Shown piece by piece: positions 52,175 to 63,194 of a stretch of 64,000 bases of DNA. Both the position numbers and the translations under genes were made by a program. Below the pieces are notes generated by a model. The model did not search any database, was not told the DNA's origin, and worked only from the letters and a program-made list of their open reading frames with translations. This stretch comes from Bradyrhizobium barranii subsp. barranii (lineage in GTDB: Bacteria > Pseudomonadota > Alphaproteobacteria > Rhizobiales > Xanthobacteraceae): contig NZ_CP086136.1 in the NCBI RefSeq assembly GCF_017565645.3, forward strand, positions 2,432,001 to 2,496,000. Reading direction: 5' to 3'. The first letter of the stretch is position 1. Each line of letters begins with the position of its first letter.

Positions 52175-53281
52175 ATGGCTGAAGGCGCGTCCGTGAGAAC
52201 ACTTCGCCAGATCATCTCCGGAGACGAGATCATCCAGCTTGTGATCCGGCTGGGGTTGCTCGCGGTCCTGATCGTCTGGACCCTGCTCCTGGTCCGTCCA
52301 TTCGTGCCGATCTTGGCCTGGAGTGTCGTGCTCGCCGTCGCGCTCAATCCGGTGTTTCAGCGCCTCGCCAAGCTCCTCGGTGGCCGGCCAAAGCTTGCGG
52401 CGGGGATCCTGACCCTTATCAGTCTCGCCATCGTGATCGGACCCGCGACCTGGCTCGGCATGGGCGCAGTCGATGGGATCAGGGATCTTGCCGGGCAAAT
52501 TACAGCGGGTGAAGTGCTGGTTCCTTCGCCACCTCAGTCGCTCAAGCAATGGCCCCTCGTTGGGCCTCAGCTCTTCGATCTCTGGGATCAGGCCTCGACC
52601 AATCTTCGTTCGCTGCTGCGCGAAGTGGTGCCGTATCTCAAGCCCTTCGCGACGACGTTGCTTGGATTTGCGGGCAATGCCGGTGTGGGGACGGTCAAGT
52701 TCCTGCTGTCCGTTGTCGTGGCCGGTGTCCTGTTTCCGTACGGCCCGCAGCTCGTCGCCGCGAGCCGCGACTTTCTGTCACGGATCGTCCCTGAACAGAG
52801 CGAGCACTTTCTCGACCTCGCCGGTACCACCATCCGTGCGGTGGCCCAGGGGGTGATCGGCGTCGCGATCGTCCAATCGTTGCTGGCCGGTCTTGGGTTC
52901 AAGCTGGCCGGCATCCCTAGCGCGGGATTGCTGGCGTTCGTGGTGCTGTTGCTGTCGATCGTGCAGATCGGCGGAGCGATCGTCATTCTGCCGGTCATTA
53001 TCTGGATCTGGACCGACAAGGAATTTCCGATCGCTCTTCTGCTGACGGTATTTCTCGTGGTCGTGTCGGTGCTCGACAACATCCTGAAACCGCTCATCAT
53101 GGGACGTGGCCTGACCACGCCCGCACTCGTCATCCTGATCGGGGTGATCGGGGGAACCCTCGTCCACGGCATCATCGGCCTGTTCATCGGACCGATCATT
53201 CTGTCGGTAGCCTGGGAGCTGACGGTCGCCTGGATCCGCACTGAACGTGCTCCGCCGGCGCAGCTGGCGGTCGAGCGTTGA
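52175..53281 (+). CDS. AI-2E family transporter
   Basis: A 368-residue membrane protein with about eight helices: LVIRLGLLAVLIVWTLLLVR start, VPYLKPFATTLLGFAG middle, ending ILSVAWELTVAWI. The family (formerly UPF0118/PerM) includes putative autoinducer-2 and small-molecule exporters, but most members are uncharacterised. The FixK box upstream suggests expression at low oxygen. The phasin gene follows 24 bp downstream and is probably cotranscribed. Confidence 0.88.
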   Translation: MAEGASVRTLRQIISGDEIIQLVIRLGLLAVLIVWTLLLVRPFVPILAWSVVLAVALNPVFQRLAKLLGGRPKLAAGILTLISLAIVIGPATWLGMGAVDGIRDLAGQITAGEVLVPSPPQSLKQWPLVGPQLFDLWDQASTNLRSLLREVVPYLKPFATTLLGFAGNAGVGTVKFLLSVVVAGVLFPYGPQLVAASRDFLSRIVPEQSEHFLDLAGTTIRAVAQGVIGVAIVQSLLAGLGFKLAGIPSAGLLAFVVLLLSIVQIGGAIVILPVIIWIWTDKEFPIALLLTVFLVVVSVLDNILKPLIMGRGLTTPALVILIGVIGGTLVHGIIGLFIGPIILSVAWELTVAWIRTERAPPAQLAVER

Positions 53282-53605
53282 CCTATAACCAGGAAGAATG
53301 ACGCCATGGCCGACATAAATTCATCCACCGAGGGCATTCGTACGATACTAGCCGGGACGCTCGGCCGGCTGCGCAAAGCCAATGCGGAATATTTTGATCA
53401 GTTGGAGAAGGGCCTGAGCGCCTCGCCGGTGCCGATTGCCAACCAGGCCAAGGAGTTCTGCGGCTACATGCAGCGCAACGCCACCGCGACGTTCGACCTC
53501 GGCGAAAAGCTGGTTCAGGCCAGGGACATGCAGGATGCCCTCGTGATCCAGTCCGATTTCTTACTAGATGTGGTTGCTCGCCGATCCGACCAGGAGCATA
53601 GGCTA

Positions 53606-54723
53606 GTACCCACTTTTCTTGGAACGTGAGTCGTGATTCAAGGTCGGGATGATACCCGAAGCAAGAGAAGTCCACCTTTCGAGGAAAGATCGCAAGGTGC
53701 TTGAGGCGTGCTGTCGCTCACCGGTGACGTTGCAGCGCGATTTGAAGCGGGCGCGGATAGTTCTGTTGGCGGCGGATGGGCGCAGCACCCGGTCGATCGC
53801 CAAGGAAGTTGGGGTCCAGCCGCGGATTGTCAGCCTTTGGCGGCATCGCTATGCCGACCATGGCCTTGAAGGGCTGCAAGACAAGCCGCGGCCTGGCAAG
53901 CAGCCGATCTATACGAAGACGACCGACAAGCGGATTCTGAAGCTGCTGGATAAGCCGCCACCGCAAGGGTTTGCGCGCTGGACCGGCCCCCTGCTGGCCG
54001 AGGCGCTGGGCGATGTCGATGTCCAATATGTCTGGCGGTTCCTGCGCAGCCACAAGATTGACCTGGTGGCTCGCAAGTCCTGGTGCGAGAGCAACGACCC
54101 GAACTTTACGGCCAAAGCCGCCGATGTTGTCGGCCTCTATGTCGCGCCGCCGGCGAAGGCCATTGTGCTGTGCGTGGACGAGAAGCCCTCGATCCAGGCT
54201 TTGGAGCGAGCGCAGGGTTATCTGAAGTTGCCCAATGGCCGCGCCTTGACCGGCCAAAGCCACGATTACAAGCGGCATGGCACCACAACATTGTTTGCGG
54301 CGCTCGAAGTCGCCACCGGAAAGATCATCGCGACCCATTCAAAACGCCGGCGCCGCGTCGAGTTTCTCGATTTCATGAACAGCGTCACCGCGGCTTTTCC
54401 GAACCGCAAGCTTCACGTCATCCTCGACAACCTCAACACCCATAAAAAGAACGAGGACTGGCTCAAGGCCCACCCCAACGTGCAATTTCATTTCACGCCG
54501 ACAAGTGCGTCATGGCTCAATCAGGTCGAAGTATGGTTTTCCATCTTGCAGGGGCAGTCGCTCAGCGGCACCTCCTTCACGAGCCTCAAGCAGCTTCAGG
54601 AACACATCGATGCCTACGTCAACGCATACAACGACAGAGCCGAGCCCTTCGTCTGGACCAAGAAAAAGGTCCGTCAACGCCGTTTCAAAGGCCGCCGTAT
54701 CACTCAGCTCTGATTCCGGGTAC
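53606..54723 (+). mobile_element. IS630-family insertion sequence, copy B (1118 bp)
   Basis: It is flanked by TA on each side (53604-53605 and 54724-54725). The ends read GTACCC and GGGTAC. The transposase gene is intact. Copy A (39089-40205) is inverted relative to this copy and one base shorter. Confidence 0.93.
53649..54713 (+). CDS. IS630-family transposase (intact)
   Basis: A 354-residue DDE transposase. The N-terminal half holds two helix-turn-helix units (SRKDRKVLEACCRSPVTLQR, then STRSIAKEVGVQPRIVSLWR). The catalytic Asp residues are in VLCVDEKPSIQALERAQ and ILDNLNTHKKNEDW and the Glu in NQVEVWFSILQ. It differs from copy A by one residue (AAF against ATF) besides the frameshift. Confidence 0.93.
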   Translation: MIPEAREVHLSRKDRKVLEACCRSPVTLQRDLKRARIVLLAADGRSTRSIAKEVGVQPRIVSLWRHRYADHGLEGLQDKPRPGKQPIYTKTTDKRILKLLDKPPPQGFARWTGPLLAEALGDVDVQYVWRFLRSHKIDLVARKSWCESNDPNFTAKAADVVGLYVAPPAKAIVLCVDEKPSIQALERAQGYLKLPNGRALTGQSHDYKRHGTTTLFAALEVATGKIIATHSKRRRRVEFLDFMNSVTAAFPNRKLHVILDNLNTHKKNEDWLKAHPNVQFHFTPTSASWLNQVEVWFSILQGQSLSGTSFTSLKQLQEHIDAYVNAYNDRAEPFVWTKKKVRQRRFKGRRITQL

Positions 54724-54796
54724 TAGTCCGCGATGAAGGCGGCGACGGGGGCCATTAGGCCAAAGACTTGAGCTGTGCGGCTGCATCGAGTGGGAG

Positions 54797-55255
54797 ATGG
54801 CGGTTCAATTTCTTCTTGCCACCTTCATCAGCGTGATCAACATCATGATTCACGCGCTGGTGACCGTTGCGGCGATCGACATTGCCCGCACCGCGGGTTT
54901 GCGGCATACGTCGCGGCCTCGATGGCACCTGATGGCCGTGATGGTCGTAACGGCTGTCATTTTAATGGTCGCACACACAGTCGAGGTCCTGGTCTGGGCG
55001 TTGGCCTACGCCATAGTCGGCGTGGCACCTGAGGGAAGCGAATTGTTGTATTTCACCTTCGTGAACTACACCACGCTCGGCTATGGCGACGTCACGCCCG
55101 TCGAGGGGTGGCGGCTGACGGGGCCGATGACCGCGATGAACGGCATCCTGCTGTTCGGCTGGTCGACCGCCGTCCTGTTCGAGGTGCTGCGCAAGACAAT
55201 CGAACATCTCGCCGCCATCGCAGCGCCCGGGTTCAATTCTGGAGATCGAGGCTAG
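54797..55255 (+). CDS. Small potassium channel protein
   Basis: A 152-residue membrane protein. After two or three helices (FLLATFISVINIMIHALVTV; HLMAVMVVTAVILMVAHTVE) the pore loop FTFVNYTTLGYGDVTP contains the K+-selectivity filter TLGYGD, followed by a final helix (AMNGILLFGWSTAVLFEVLR). It lacks a regulatory domain. It lies just downstream of IS630 copy B. Confidence 0.88.
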   Translation: MAVQFLLATFISVINIMIHALVTVAAIDIARTAGLRHTSRPRWHLMAVMVVTAVILMVAHTVEVLVWALAYAIVGVAPEGSELLYFTFVNYTTLGYGDVTPVEGWRLTGPMTAMNGILLFGWSTAVLFEVLRKTIEHLAAIAAPGFNSGDRG

Positions 55256-55690
55256 CGAGCTGCTGCCGGTCCAGCAGTATGATTTGGCGTTTATTGTTGC
55301 CGATGAAGCCGAGAATGCCGAGCTCATGCAGCCGCGACAGTGCGCGGGACACCGTCTCCAACGTCAGTCTAAGATAGTTCGCGATATCGCGCCGCGACCT
55401 CGGCAATGCCATGATGCCTGCGGCCGTCAGCCGCTGGTCCATCTCGATCAGGAAGGCCGCGCCCCGCTCAACCGATGTCTTGCGCCCGAGCAACAGCATG
55501 TGTTCTCCATGTGCTGAAGGTTGCTGGAGGTCATGATGAGCAGGTTTCGGGCCACCATGGCATCGCGAACGGGAGCGGCAGCGCACAGACCTCCTCCTGG
55601 ATGCGGACATTGTCCTCGCGCGCGCCAGCGAGACGACGAGCGGTCGGATGATTGCGGCCAATTGCCCGCGCATCGTCGCCTCCGTCAGCC
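55233..55690 (-). pseudogene. FNR/FixK-family regulator remnant
   Basis: The C-terminal half is clear: VERGAAFLIEMDQRL, then the Crp-type helix-turn-helix SRRDIANYLRLTLETVSRAL and SRLHELGILGF. The N-terminal sensor domain is missing and the adjacent upstream segment (MVARNLLIMTSSNLQHMENT) is in another frame, so at least one indel separates them. It overlaps the K+ channel gene by 23 bp on the opposite strand. An intact homologue would have been a plausible activator for the two TTGAT-N4-ATCAA boxes. Confidence 0.65.
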
Positions 55691-57355
55691 GGGGTAAGTG
55701 AGGGCCACGATGATCGGGCCGAGCACGGTCAGGACGACGTTGCCAATAGCGTAGGGCACGGCGACGCCGAGCACCGGCGTCTGGCTCTCGGCGACGTCGC
55801 AGGCTCCGGTCACCGCAGCATCGACGGTCATGGCGCCGGCCAGCGCGCCACAAGTGATGACCGGATTCATGTGCAGCACGTAGCGCGCAAACAGCGTCGC
55901 GACGATCAACGGCACCAGCGTGACGACTAGGCCCATGCCGACCAGCAGGACCCCGTGTGCCTGGATCGCAGTCCAGGCGGCGGCTCCGTTGCCGAGACCG
56001 ATCGCCGCGATGAAGCCGCCGAGCCCGAGATCGCTCAGCGTCTGCTGCGCGGCGGGCGGCAACGCGCCTATGGTCGGCCGGCGCGACCGCAGCCAGCCGC
56101 AGACGAGGCCCGCGATCAGCGCGCCGCCGCCGCCGCCGAGGGTCAGCGGGATGCCGCCGACCCTGAAGCTGACGAGGCCAGCGAGCAGGCCCGCGGCGAT
56201 GCCGATTGCGAGAAAAGCAATGTCTGCGCGATCGCCGGAGCGCAGGATCTGCCCGACCGTCGCCGCGGCGCGCTCGATGTTGCGGGTGCTTCCGACGAGG
56301 GTCATGACGTCGCCCACATAGACGCGGGTATCCGGTCCGAGGGGCACCTCGCGGCTCATCCGGGTCAGCGTGCGGAGATAGACGCCGCGTGCGTCGTTGC
56401 CGACGCGTTCAGCGATCTCCATGATCGACCGGCCATGGAGATGGCGGCTGTCGACGAGGACGTTGATCACGTTGCCAGGAATCGCCTTGAGGATTTCGTC
56501 GGCATCGATTTCGTTACCGATGACCGGCTTTGCAGCGACGAGGGCAGCGGTTCGCCCAGCGATGACGATGTCGTCGCCTGGCTCGAGAATGGTGTCGAGA
56601 CGCGGCTCGACGTCGACCCCATCCCGCACGATTCGCTCGACGACGGTGCGGCTACCGATTTCCGCTTCGACGTCCTTGACGGTGCGGCCCGCGGCGGCGG
56701 AGACGCGGTAGGCGCGGGCCTGGAATTTGCGATAGTGGAGATTCTCGTTCTGTGGCGGATTGCCACCGGAAAGTTCGGCCTCCAGCTTCGCCGCTTCCGC
56801 CTTCAGATCGACCCCCATCAGCTTCGGTGCGACAAACGGCACGAACAGAAGTGTGAGGATATAGCCGAGAACGTAAGTGACGGCGTAGCCGGCGGCGATG
56901 TTCGCTTCCTGCTGCTTCAAGACGTCGCTGGACAGGCCGAGTTGCGCCAGCGCGCCAGAAGATTGCGTCAACCCGCCGGCGGCAAGTCCCGAGGCCGTGC
57001 CCGGATCGAGCTTGAACGTGAAGGCGAATATCAGAACGAGGATCAGCCCCGTGCCGCCGAGCACGAGCGCCATCACGACCTGCGCCAGGGTTCGGATGCT
57101 GAGGGACGCGAAGAATTCGGGGCCTGACCGGTAGCCGATCGTGAACACAAAGAGACTGAACAGGAGCACGCGCAGCAGCGAGGGGAAGGTAAAGGTCCCG
57201 AGCTGGCCGATGAGCACGGCGACGACCAGGATGCAGGCCGTCGTTCCGATCGAGAAGCCGCGAATCTTGACGCGGCCGAGTACCGTACCGATGGCAATGG
57301 CGAGCAGCAGGAAGATTTCCGGAGCGGTAGAGATGATCCACCTGACGGTGCCCAT
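55685..57355 (-). CDS. AspT-family (aspartate:alanine-exchanger-type) membrane transporter
   Basis: A 556-residue transporter. An N-terminal membrane half (APEIFLLLAIAIGTVLGRVK, then LFVFTIGYRSGPEFF and AAGGLTQSSGALAQLG), two central TrkA-C/RCK_C domains (SRTVVERIVRDGVDVEPRLD, then YVGDVMTLVGSTRNIERAAA) and a C-terminal membrane half (FRVGGIPLTLGGGGGALIAG) match the AspT/YidE/YbjL family. Substrates in the family are aspartate, alanine and dicarboxylates. A perfect FixK/FNR-type box lies 56 bp upstream of the ATG. It is expected in the inner membrane. Confidence 0.88.
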   Translation of the reverse strand: MGTVRWIISTAPEIFLLLAIAIGTVLGRVKIRGFSIGTTACILVVAVLIGQLGTFTFPSLLRVLLFSLFVFTIGYRSGPEFFASLSIRTLAQVVMALVLGGTGLILVLIFAFTFKLDPGTASGLAAGGLTQSSGALAQLGLSSDVLKQQEANIAAGYAVTYVLGYILTLLFVPFVAPKLMGVDLKAEAAKLEAELSGGNPPQNENLHYRKFQARAYRVSAAAGRTVKDVEAEIGSRTVVERIVRDGVDVEPRLDTILEPGDDIVIAGRTAALVAAKPVIGNEIDADEILKAIPGNVINVLVDSRHLHGRSIMEIAERVGNDARGVYLRTLTRMSREVPLGPDTRVYVGDVMTLVGSTRNIERAAATVGQILRSGDRADIAFLAIGIAAGLLAGLVSFRVGGIPLTLGGGGGALIAGLVCGWLRSRRPTIGALPPAAQQTLSDLGLGGFIAAIGLGNGAAAWTAIQAHGVLLVGMGLVVTLVPLIVATLFARYVLHMNPVITCGALAGAMTVDAAVTGACDVAESQTPVLGVAVPYAIGNVVLTVLGPIIVALTYPG

Positions 57356-57410
57356 GATGCGTGCCCTCCAGCAATTTTGCGTAAATCTGGTTCGTGAAAC
57401 CCGGCGACGC

Positions 57411-57424
57411 TTGATCCAGATCAA
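57411..57424. promoter_or_regulatory. Perfect FixK/FNR-type box (TTGAT-N4-ATCAA)
   Basis: TTGATccagATCAA lies 56-69 bp upstream of the AspT-type transporter start (57355), a spacing compatible with activation by a FixK/FNR-family protein at low oxygen. Confidence 0.75.
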
Positions 57425-57679
57425 TCCTCGCCAATGGCAACGCGCCGCCCATAAAGCCGTGCAGGATTGGCGGTCGGTCGCTATGTTCGGGAATGGAGTT
57501 TCCTCAGGATGATTCCGGGCGGTGTCTCCTCGAACTCGGCCGCTTGACACTTGTCGGTGGCGCGCTTCGACGCGATCGCGCAATAGGGTGCGCCAGTGTT
57601 GGACGCCGGTTGGCCAGGAAATCAGCAAAGGCTCGGCATCACTACCGAGCTTCTTGTTGTTGAATTCTGAAGGTCGCAC

Positions 57680-59346
<1,667 letters not shown>

Positions 59347-59393
59347 TTAGTCTCACCCTTAATCAGGCGCTCGACAGGCGCTTGAGCGATGGA

Positions 59394-59708
59394 TTAGGCG
59401 GCCTTCTTCTTGGAAGACACGTCGGTGAGAACGCCCATGATGTCACTCTCCTTCATGATCAACAGCTCCTGGGTGTCGATCTTGACCTCGGTGCCCGACC
59501 ACTTGCCGAACAATACGCGGTCACCGACCTGGACGTCGATCGGGATCAGTTTGCCGTTTTCGTCACAGCCGCCGGGGCCAACGGCGATGACTTCACCCTG
59601 GGAGGGTTTTTCCTTGGCCGCGTCGGGAATGATGATGCCACCGGCGCTCTTCTCTTCTGCGTCGATGCGCTTGACCACGACGCGGTCGTGAAGCGGACGG
59701 AATTTCAT
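59394..59708 (-). CDS. groES: GroES co-chaperonin
   Basis: A 104-residue co-chaperonin: [20 protein letters not shown], mobile loop [20 protein letters not shown], and dome region GRKI-like [20 protein letters not shown]. It would cap GroEL rings in the cytoplasm. The ATG at 59708 has AGGAGG upstream. A CIRCE-like element lies just upstream. The linked groEL is disrupted, so this GroES would have to serve another GroEL copy. Confidence 0.95.
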   Translation of the reverse strand: MKFRPLHDRVVVKRIDAEEKSAGGIIIPDAAKEKPSQGEVIAVGPGGCDENGKLIPIDVQVGDRVLFGKWSGTEVKIDTQELLIMKESDIMGVLTDVSSKKKAA

Positions 59709-59734
59709 GCACTCCTCCTATCTTCTCGTCGTAG

Positions 59735-59761
59735 ATAGCAGTCGAAGCTAGCGAGGGCTAC
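59735..59761. promoter_or_regulatory. CIRCE-like inverted repeat upstream of groES
   Basis: The arms ATAGCAGTC and GAGGGCTAC are separated by exactly 9 nt. Compared with the CIRCE consensus TTAGCACTC-N9-GAGTGCTAA, each arm matches 7 of 9 positions. It lies 27 bp upstream of the groES ATG, where HrcA would bind to repress heat-shock expression. It is degenerate and may be weak. Confidence 0.55.
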
Positions 59762-59769
59762 TCGCCTAC

Positions 59770-59956
59770 TCAAAGGGTTGTGATTGCCGGTATCATGCCG
59801 ATCACGCGCATATCCTCGGTCCGGATCGTAACGGAGCGCCCGGTTTCCAAGGCGATCTTTCGGGCTACCTTCATAGCGGCAACCTCGTCTGTGTATTCAA
59901 GCACAATGATGCTGCCTTCCCCGAAAAAGCGGCGGGTCCGTGGCGGCCTTACTCAT
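59770..59956 (-). pseudogene. Small protein gene, frameshifted
   Basis: The start MSKAATDPP (59956) and the body GEGSIIVLEYTDEVAAMKVA, then IALETGRSVTIRTEDMRVIG and stop at 59770 are in different frames; one extra base near 59930 would explain it. Similar short proteins (GSIIVLEYxDE...VTIR) occur in Bradyrhizobium. It overlaps the next small gene's end. Confidence 0.45.
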
Positions 59957-60103
59957 GGTTGGGATGCAGCTCGCGCTTCAGGGCCTCGTACTGCCCAGTC
60001 AAGATGGCAATTCCGTCCAGGGTGAGTTGGTCGGTGATATGCTGCGAGAGTGCTTTGCAGTGCGCACTATCTTCTCATTCGGCTGAACGCATTTTTCGCA
60101 CAT
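59949..60103 (-). pseudogene. Small CxxC protein gene, frameshifted
   Basis: The start MCEKCVQPNEKI (60103) and the body CKALSQHITDQLTLDGIAIL, then TGQYEALKRELHPNHE and stop at 59949 are separated by a one-base frame change. The pattern (MCEKC...ITDQLTLDGI...LHP) is that of a small Bradyrhizobium protein. Restored length is 51 residues. Its end overlaps the start of the preceding small gene. Confidence 0.45.
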
Positions 60104-60345
60104 GAAACGCTCCCATTCCTTGAAAGGCGGGAGCACACACTCGTCTCTCTGCCAGCGGCGCACGGTGCAACTGTCGGTGATCTGCACCAACAGGAGAGGC
60201 TTGGACTCGTTCCTAAGTCGACGATCTCGGTTTTTCGCGCCTATGGTCGGATGTCTCATTTGGGTCACAAGTAAATAATCGGCGGAGAGGCGCAGCAGGT
60301 CAGCTGGGCGCATTCCCGTCACGAAGCTAGGCACCAGAGGCGGCC
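60104..60345. other. Intergenic stretch, no supported gene
   Basis: It contains short minus-strand open frames (TGMRPADLLRLSADYLLVTQ and onward) without recognisable motifs. It separates the broken small genes from the CRxYAAEYK paralogue. Confidence 0.35.
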
Positions 60346-60495
60346 TTACTCTCTTTCTTTCGTCACGTCCGCAAGGCTCTCTAGTTGGTGCGCTAAGGCT
60401 GTCCAACTATGTGCAATGTTCATAAGCACGGAGGACTTGCGGGCCGAAATACTCGGGTCTTTCCCGAGGGCTTTGTACTCTGCCGCGTATGTTCG
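60346..60495 (-). pseudogene. Truncated CRxYAAEYK-family small protein
   Basis: It reads ECRTYAAEYKALGKDPSISA, then SVLMNIAHSWTALAHQLESL and ADVTKERE, clearly related to the protein at 48244-48417. Upstream of about 60495 the minus-strand frame continues to an ATG at 60588, but that part is antisense to the helicase remnant, so the native 5' end seems to have been lost at the junction. Confidence 0.55.
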
Positions 60496-61460
60496 GCATT
60501 CCCGACGTGCGTTCTTGGCGATCCTATGCAGGCGATCTTTGACTTCCAGGAAAAGCTCGCTGATTGGGATGAGCACGTTTGCAAGCATTTCCCATTAGTA
60601 GGAGAACTGTCCACTCCGTGGCGTTGGAAAAATTTTGAAGAGGAGGAGTGTGGTCGCTGGCTTTTGGAGGTAAGAAAGAAGCTATTGGCGGTCGAATCCA
60701 TCGATCTCGCGTCGGCTCACGCCAACGCCTCCTGGATTCAGACTGGCGGAAAAGACGAGCATAAATGCCGGCTTGAGGCTTGTTCAACACGAGCCCCAAA
60801 TCCGAATGGCACTATTCTGATAATTGGCGACAGCAAGAATCCACAAGGGCAACGACAGTTTGCCAGTCAAACGCCCGGTGCAACAGCTGTGGAGAGCGTT
60901 GATCTTCGAGATCTGGTGAGTTTTGCGCGCTCACTCGATCTGAAATCGAAGAAAGCATTGCTCAGGTGGTCGAGTTTGCCGAAGAACTTATGACAAATGT
61001 TGGTGGCTCAGGTCTGCTCAAGCGGGTGGAGACACTCCGGGCTAACAGGAATCATAAGCCCGCCTCGGACCTGGAGAGCCTTGTGATGCGCTTCGCGGAC
61101 AACCCAACTTATTCGGGAGTCCGCTCAGTGCTCGGCGCCCTTGGTGAACAGGCAGGCGTCCGCAGCCATCGGCCGGGGATACTCCGAGGCTGTATTCGGG
61201 CGTTGCAAATGGCAGAGGGCCAGGATGGAACAACTTTTCACGCGGCTGCCGTGAGCGTTAGAGAGCAATCTCGTGCGCTCGGCCGTCCCCTTTCACGCGG
61301 GTCGGTTGGAAGCACCCTGTTGCTGAAAGGGCTAGAAGCCGACGTTTCCGTAATTTTGCACGCTGATGATCTTAGTCGCCGCAACCTTTATGTAGTGATG
61401 ACCAGAGGTTCACGACGCTTGGTGATCTGCTCCGACCAAGGCGTGCTGCGTCCTACCTAG
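60495..61460 (+). pseudogene. UvrD-like helicase, 5'-truncated and frameshifted
   Basis: The first part holds PTCVLGDPMQAIFDFQEKLA (superfamily 1 motif III, GDxxQ-I type), then GDSKNPQGQRQFASQTPGAT. After a frame change near 60966 the second part holds TTFHAAAVSVREQSRALGRP, LSRGSVGSTLLLKGLEAD (motif V) and SRRNLYVVMTRGSRRLVI (motif VI). The Walker A half is missing. The GC content is visibly lower than the surroundings. Related helicases occur in DNA repair and in anti-phage systems; the remnant cannot tell which. Confidence 0.7.
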
Positions 61461-62064
61461 AGTCCTCACAACGTTTGCGGGCTTCCTGCTTTGTGTATGT
61501 GCCTGCTTCGTTTTTTACCGTCACCTGCTTTGAGGGGGATTCTCTCAAGTCAGGAATCGCCCTTGCCAGCCTCAGCAACGCCGCCAGTTACCCTTCGCAT
61601 TTGGCGGCAAGAGCATCAAGACACCGGCCAAAAAGGTCGCCGAGGCGGCTCAAGCAGGGTAGGCTCGCTGTAGATGGACATAGACGAGTTGCGGAATGCT
61701 GGAATACACACTTTCGATTTGCGGACTCCAAAGCTGAGCCCGGCATTCAACTGTCTGACGTGATTGTTGGCGTGCTCGGTAAGATGCACACCTACTTCAC
61801 CGATACAGAGCGAGATGAGGTCACGGTAGATCGGACGGCTCTGGCTGGGCCGAGCTTGGAAAACGTGAACCTCCTTCGTGATCTGATTTCCGCTTCGCAT
61901 AGCGTCAACATTGCGCTCAGAGCTGGCCCCGGTTGTTTGGACAGCGCCCCGCTGGATTTAAGTGGATTCCTGCCGGGTTATGCTGAACGCGGGGCTTTAC
62001 GGTTTTGTCGTTGCGTCGGGAGGGCGTAGCCCGACCAGAGCGACGACAAAACCGTCGGCGACGG

Positions 62065-62892
62065 TCATGCGGCCATCACCATAGCTTGCGTGCCGAAGTA
62101 AGCCTCGTCGGGCGTGCGCCCGTCAAGGCTCGAGTGAGGGCGTCCCTGATTGTAGAAGGCCAGATACTTGGCAATTGACGCTCGCGCCTCGGACACGCTG
62201 TCGTAGGCGCGGAGATAAACTTCTTCGTATTTGACCGTGCGCCAGAGCCGCTCGACAAACACGTTGTCGCGCCAGGCGCCCTTGCCGTCCATGCTGATGG
62301 CGATCTTCGCGTCCAGCAGCACATCGGTGAACTCGAGGCTGGTGAACTGGCTGCCCTGATCCGTGTTGAAAATCTCGGGCCTGCCGTGCTTCGCCAACGC
62401 CTCCTGGACCGCTTCGACGCAGAAGGCCGCCTCCATTGTGATCGAGACGCGATGGGCCAGGACCCGTCGGCTGAACACATCGACGACCGCCGCGAGATAG
62501 ACGAAGCCACGCCGCATCGGAATGTAGGTGATGTCCATTGCCCACGCATGGTCGGGCCGCTCGATCTTCAATCCGCGCAACAGGTACGGGTAGATCTTGT
62601 GACCCGGAGCCGGCTTGCTCGTGTTCGGGCGACGATAGACCGCCTCGATCCCCATGCGCTTCATCAGCGTCGCGATGTGGCGGCGACCGGCGTATACGCC
62701 CTCCCGCCGCAGCAACGATCGCAGCATACGCGCTCCCGCGAAGGGATAATCGAGATGCAGCTCATCGAGCCGACGCATCAAGGCAAGGTCCTCGGCCGAA
62801 ACTGGCCGAGGTTCATAGTAGACCGTGCTGCGAGCCAGCTTCAGGACCTTCGCCTGGCGCACGATAGAAAGATCATGATCGCGGTCGATCAT
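62065..62892 (-). CDS. IS3-family transposase OrfB, copy 2
   Basis: A 275-residue protein identical to the copy 1 product. The D-D-E residues are in MDITYIP, NTDQGSQFT and VERLWRTVK. It overlaps orfA as ATGA at 62889-62892. Confidence 0.95.
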   Translation of the reverse strand: MIDRDHDLSIVRQAKVLKLARSTVYYEPRPVSAEDLALMRRLDELHLDYPFAGARMLRSLLRREGVYAGRRHIATLMKRMGIEAVYRRPNTSKPAPGHKIYPYLLRGLKIERPDHAWAMDITYIPMRRGFVYLAAVVDVFSRRVLAHRVSITMEAAFCVEAVQEALAKHGRPEIFNTDQGSQFTSLEFTDVLLDAKIAISMDGKGAWRDNVFVERLWRTVKYEEVYLRAYDSVSEARASIAKYLAFYNQGRPHSSLDGRTPDEAYFGTQAMVMAA

Positions 62893-63194
62893 CGCTTTGC
62901 GCTCAGCAGGCCCGCCTTGGTGAGCGCGCCGGACAAAAAATCGTTTTCCAACGCCAGCTCGCCGATCTTGGCATGTAACGCCTTCAAATCGACCGGCGTC
63001 TCGGCCGATGTCTTGTCATGCCCAAACACGCCGGCGGCGCCTTCCAGGAGCTGGTTTTTCCAGATCGTGATCTGGTTCGGATGAACATCAAACAGTTGCG
63101 CCAGCTCCGCCAGTGTCTTGTCGCCTTTGACCGCAGCCAAAGCAACCTTCGCCTTGAATGCCGGAGAATGCGTCCGGCGGCTCTTCTTCGTCAT
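62889..63194 (-). CDS. IS3-family transposase OrfA, copy 2
   Basis: A 101-residue protein identical to the copy 1 product, starting at the ATG at 63194. It has a helix-turn-helix (LAELAQLFDVHPNQITIWKN) and leucine-rich tail. Confidence 0.93.
   Translation of the reverse strand: MTKKSRRTHSPAFKAKVALAAVKGDKTLAELAQLFDVHPNQITIWKNQLLEGAAGVFGHDKTSAETPVDLKALHAKIGELALENDFLSGALTKAGLLSAKR

Larger units (their letters stand above)
53306..54771 (+). pseudogene. Phasin-family protein gene split by IS630 copy B
   Basis: The 5' part (53306-53605) reads MADINSSTEGIRTILAGTLG, then AKEFCGYMQRNATATFDLGE, KLVQARDMQDALVIQSDFLL: a phasin helix of polyhydroxybutyrate-granule proteins. After the element the 3' part (54726-54771) reads MKAATGAIRPKT and stop in another frame, the usual phasin end. 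At least one earlier indel near 53575 is also needed. A functional phasin would coat PHB granules; this copy is broken. Confidence 0.8.

Noticed and set aside
60496..60588. N-terminal extension of the minus-strand small protein to the ATG at 60588
   Set aside because: This part is antisense to the helicase remnant and is absent from the paralogue at 48244, so it is probably not native coding sequence.
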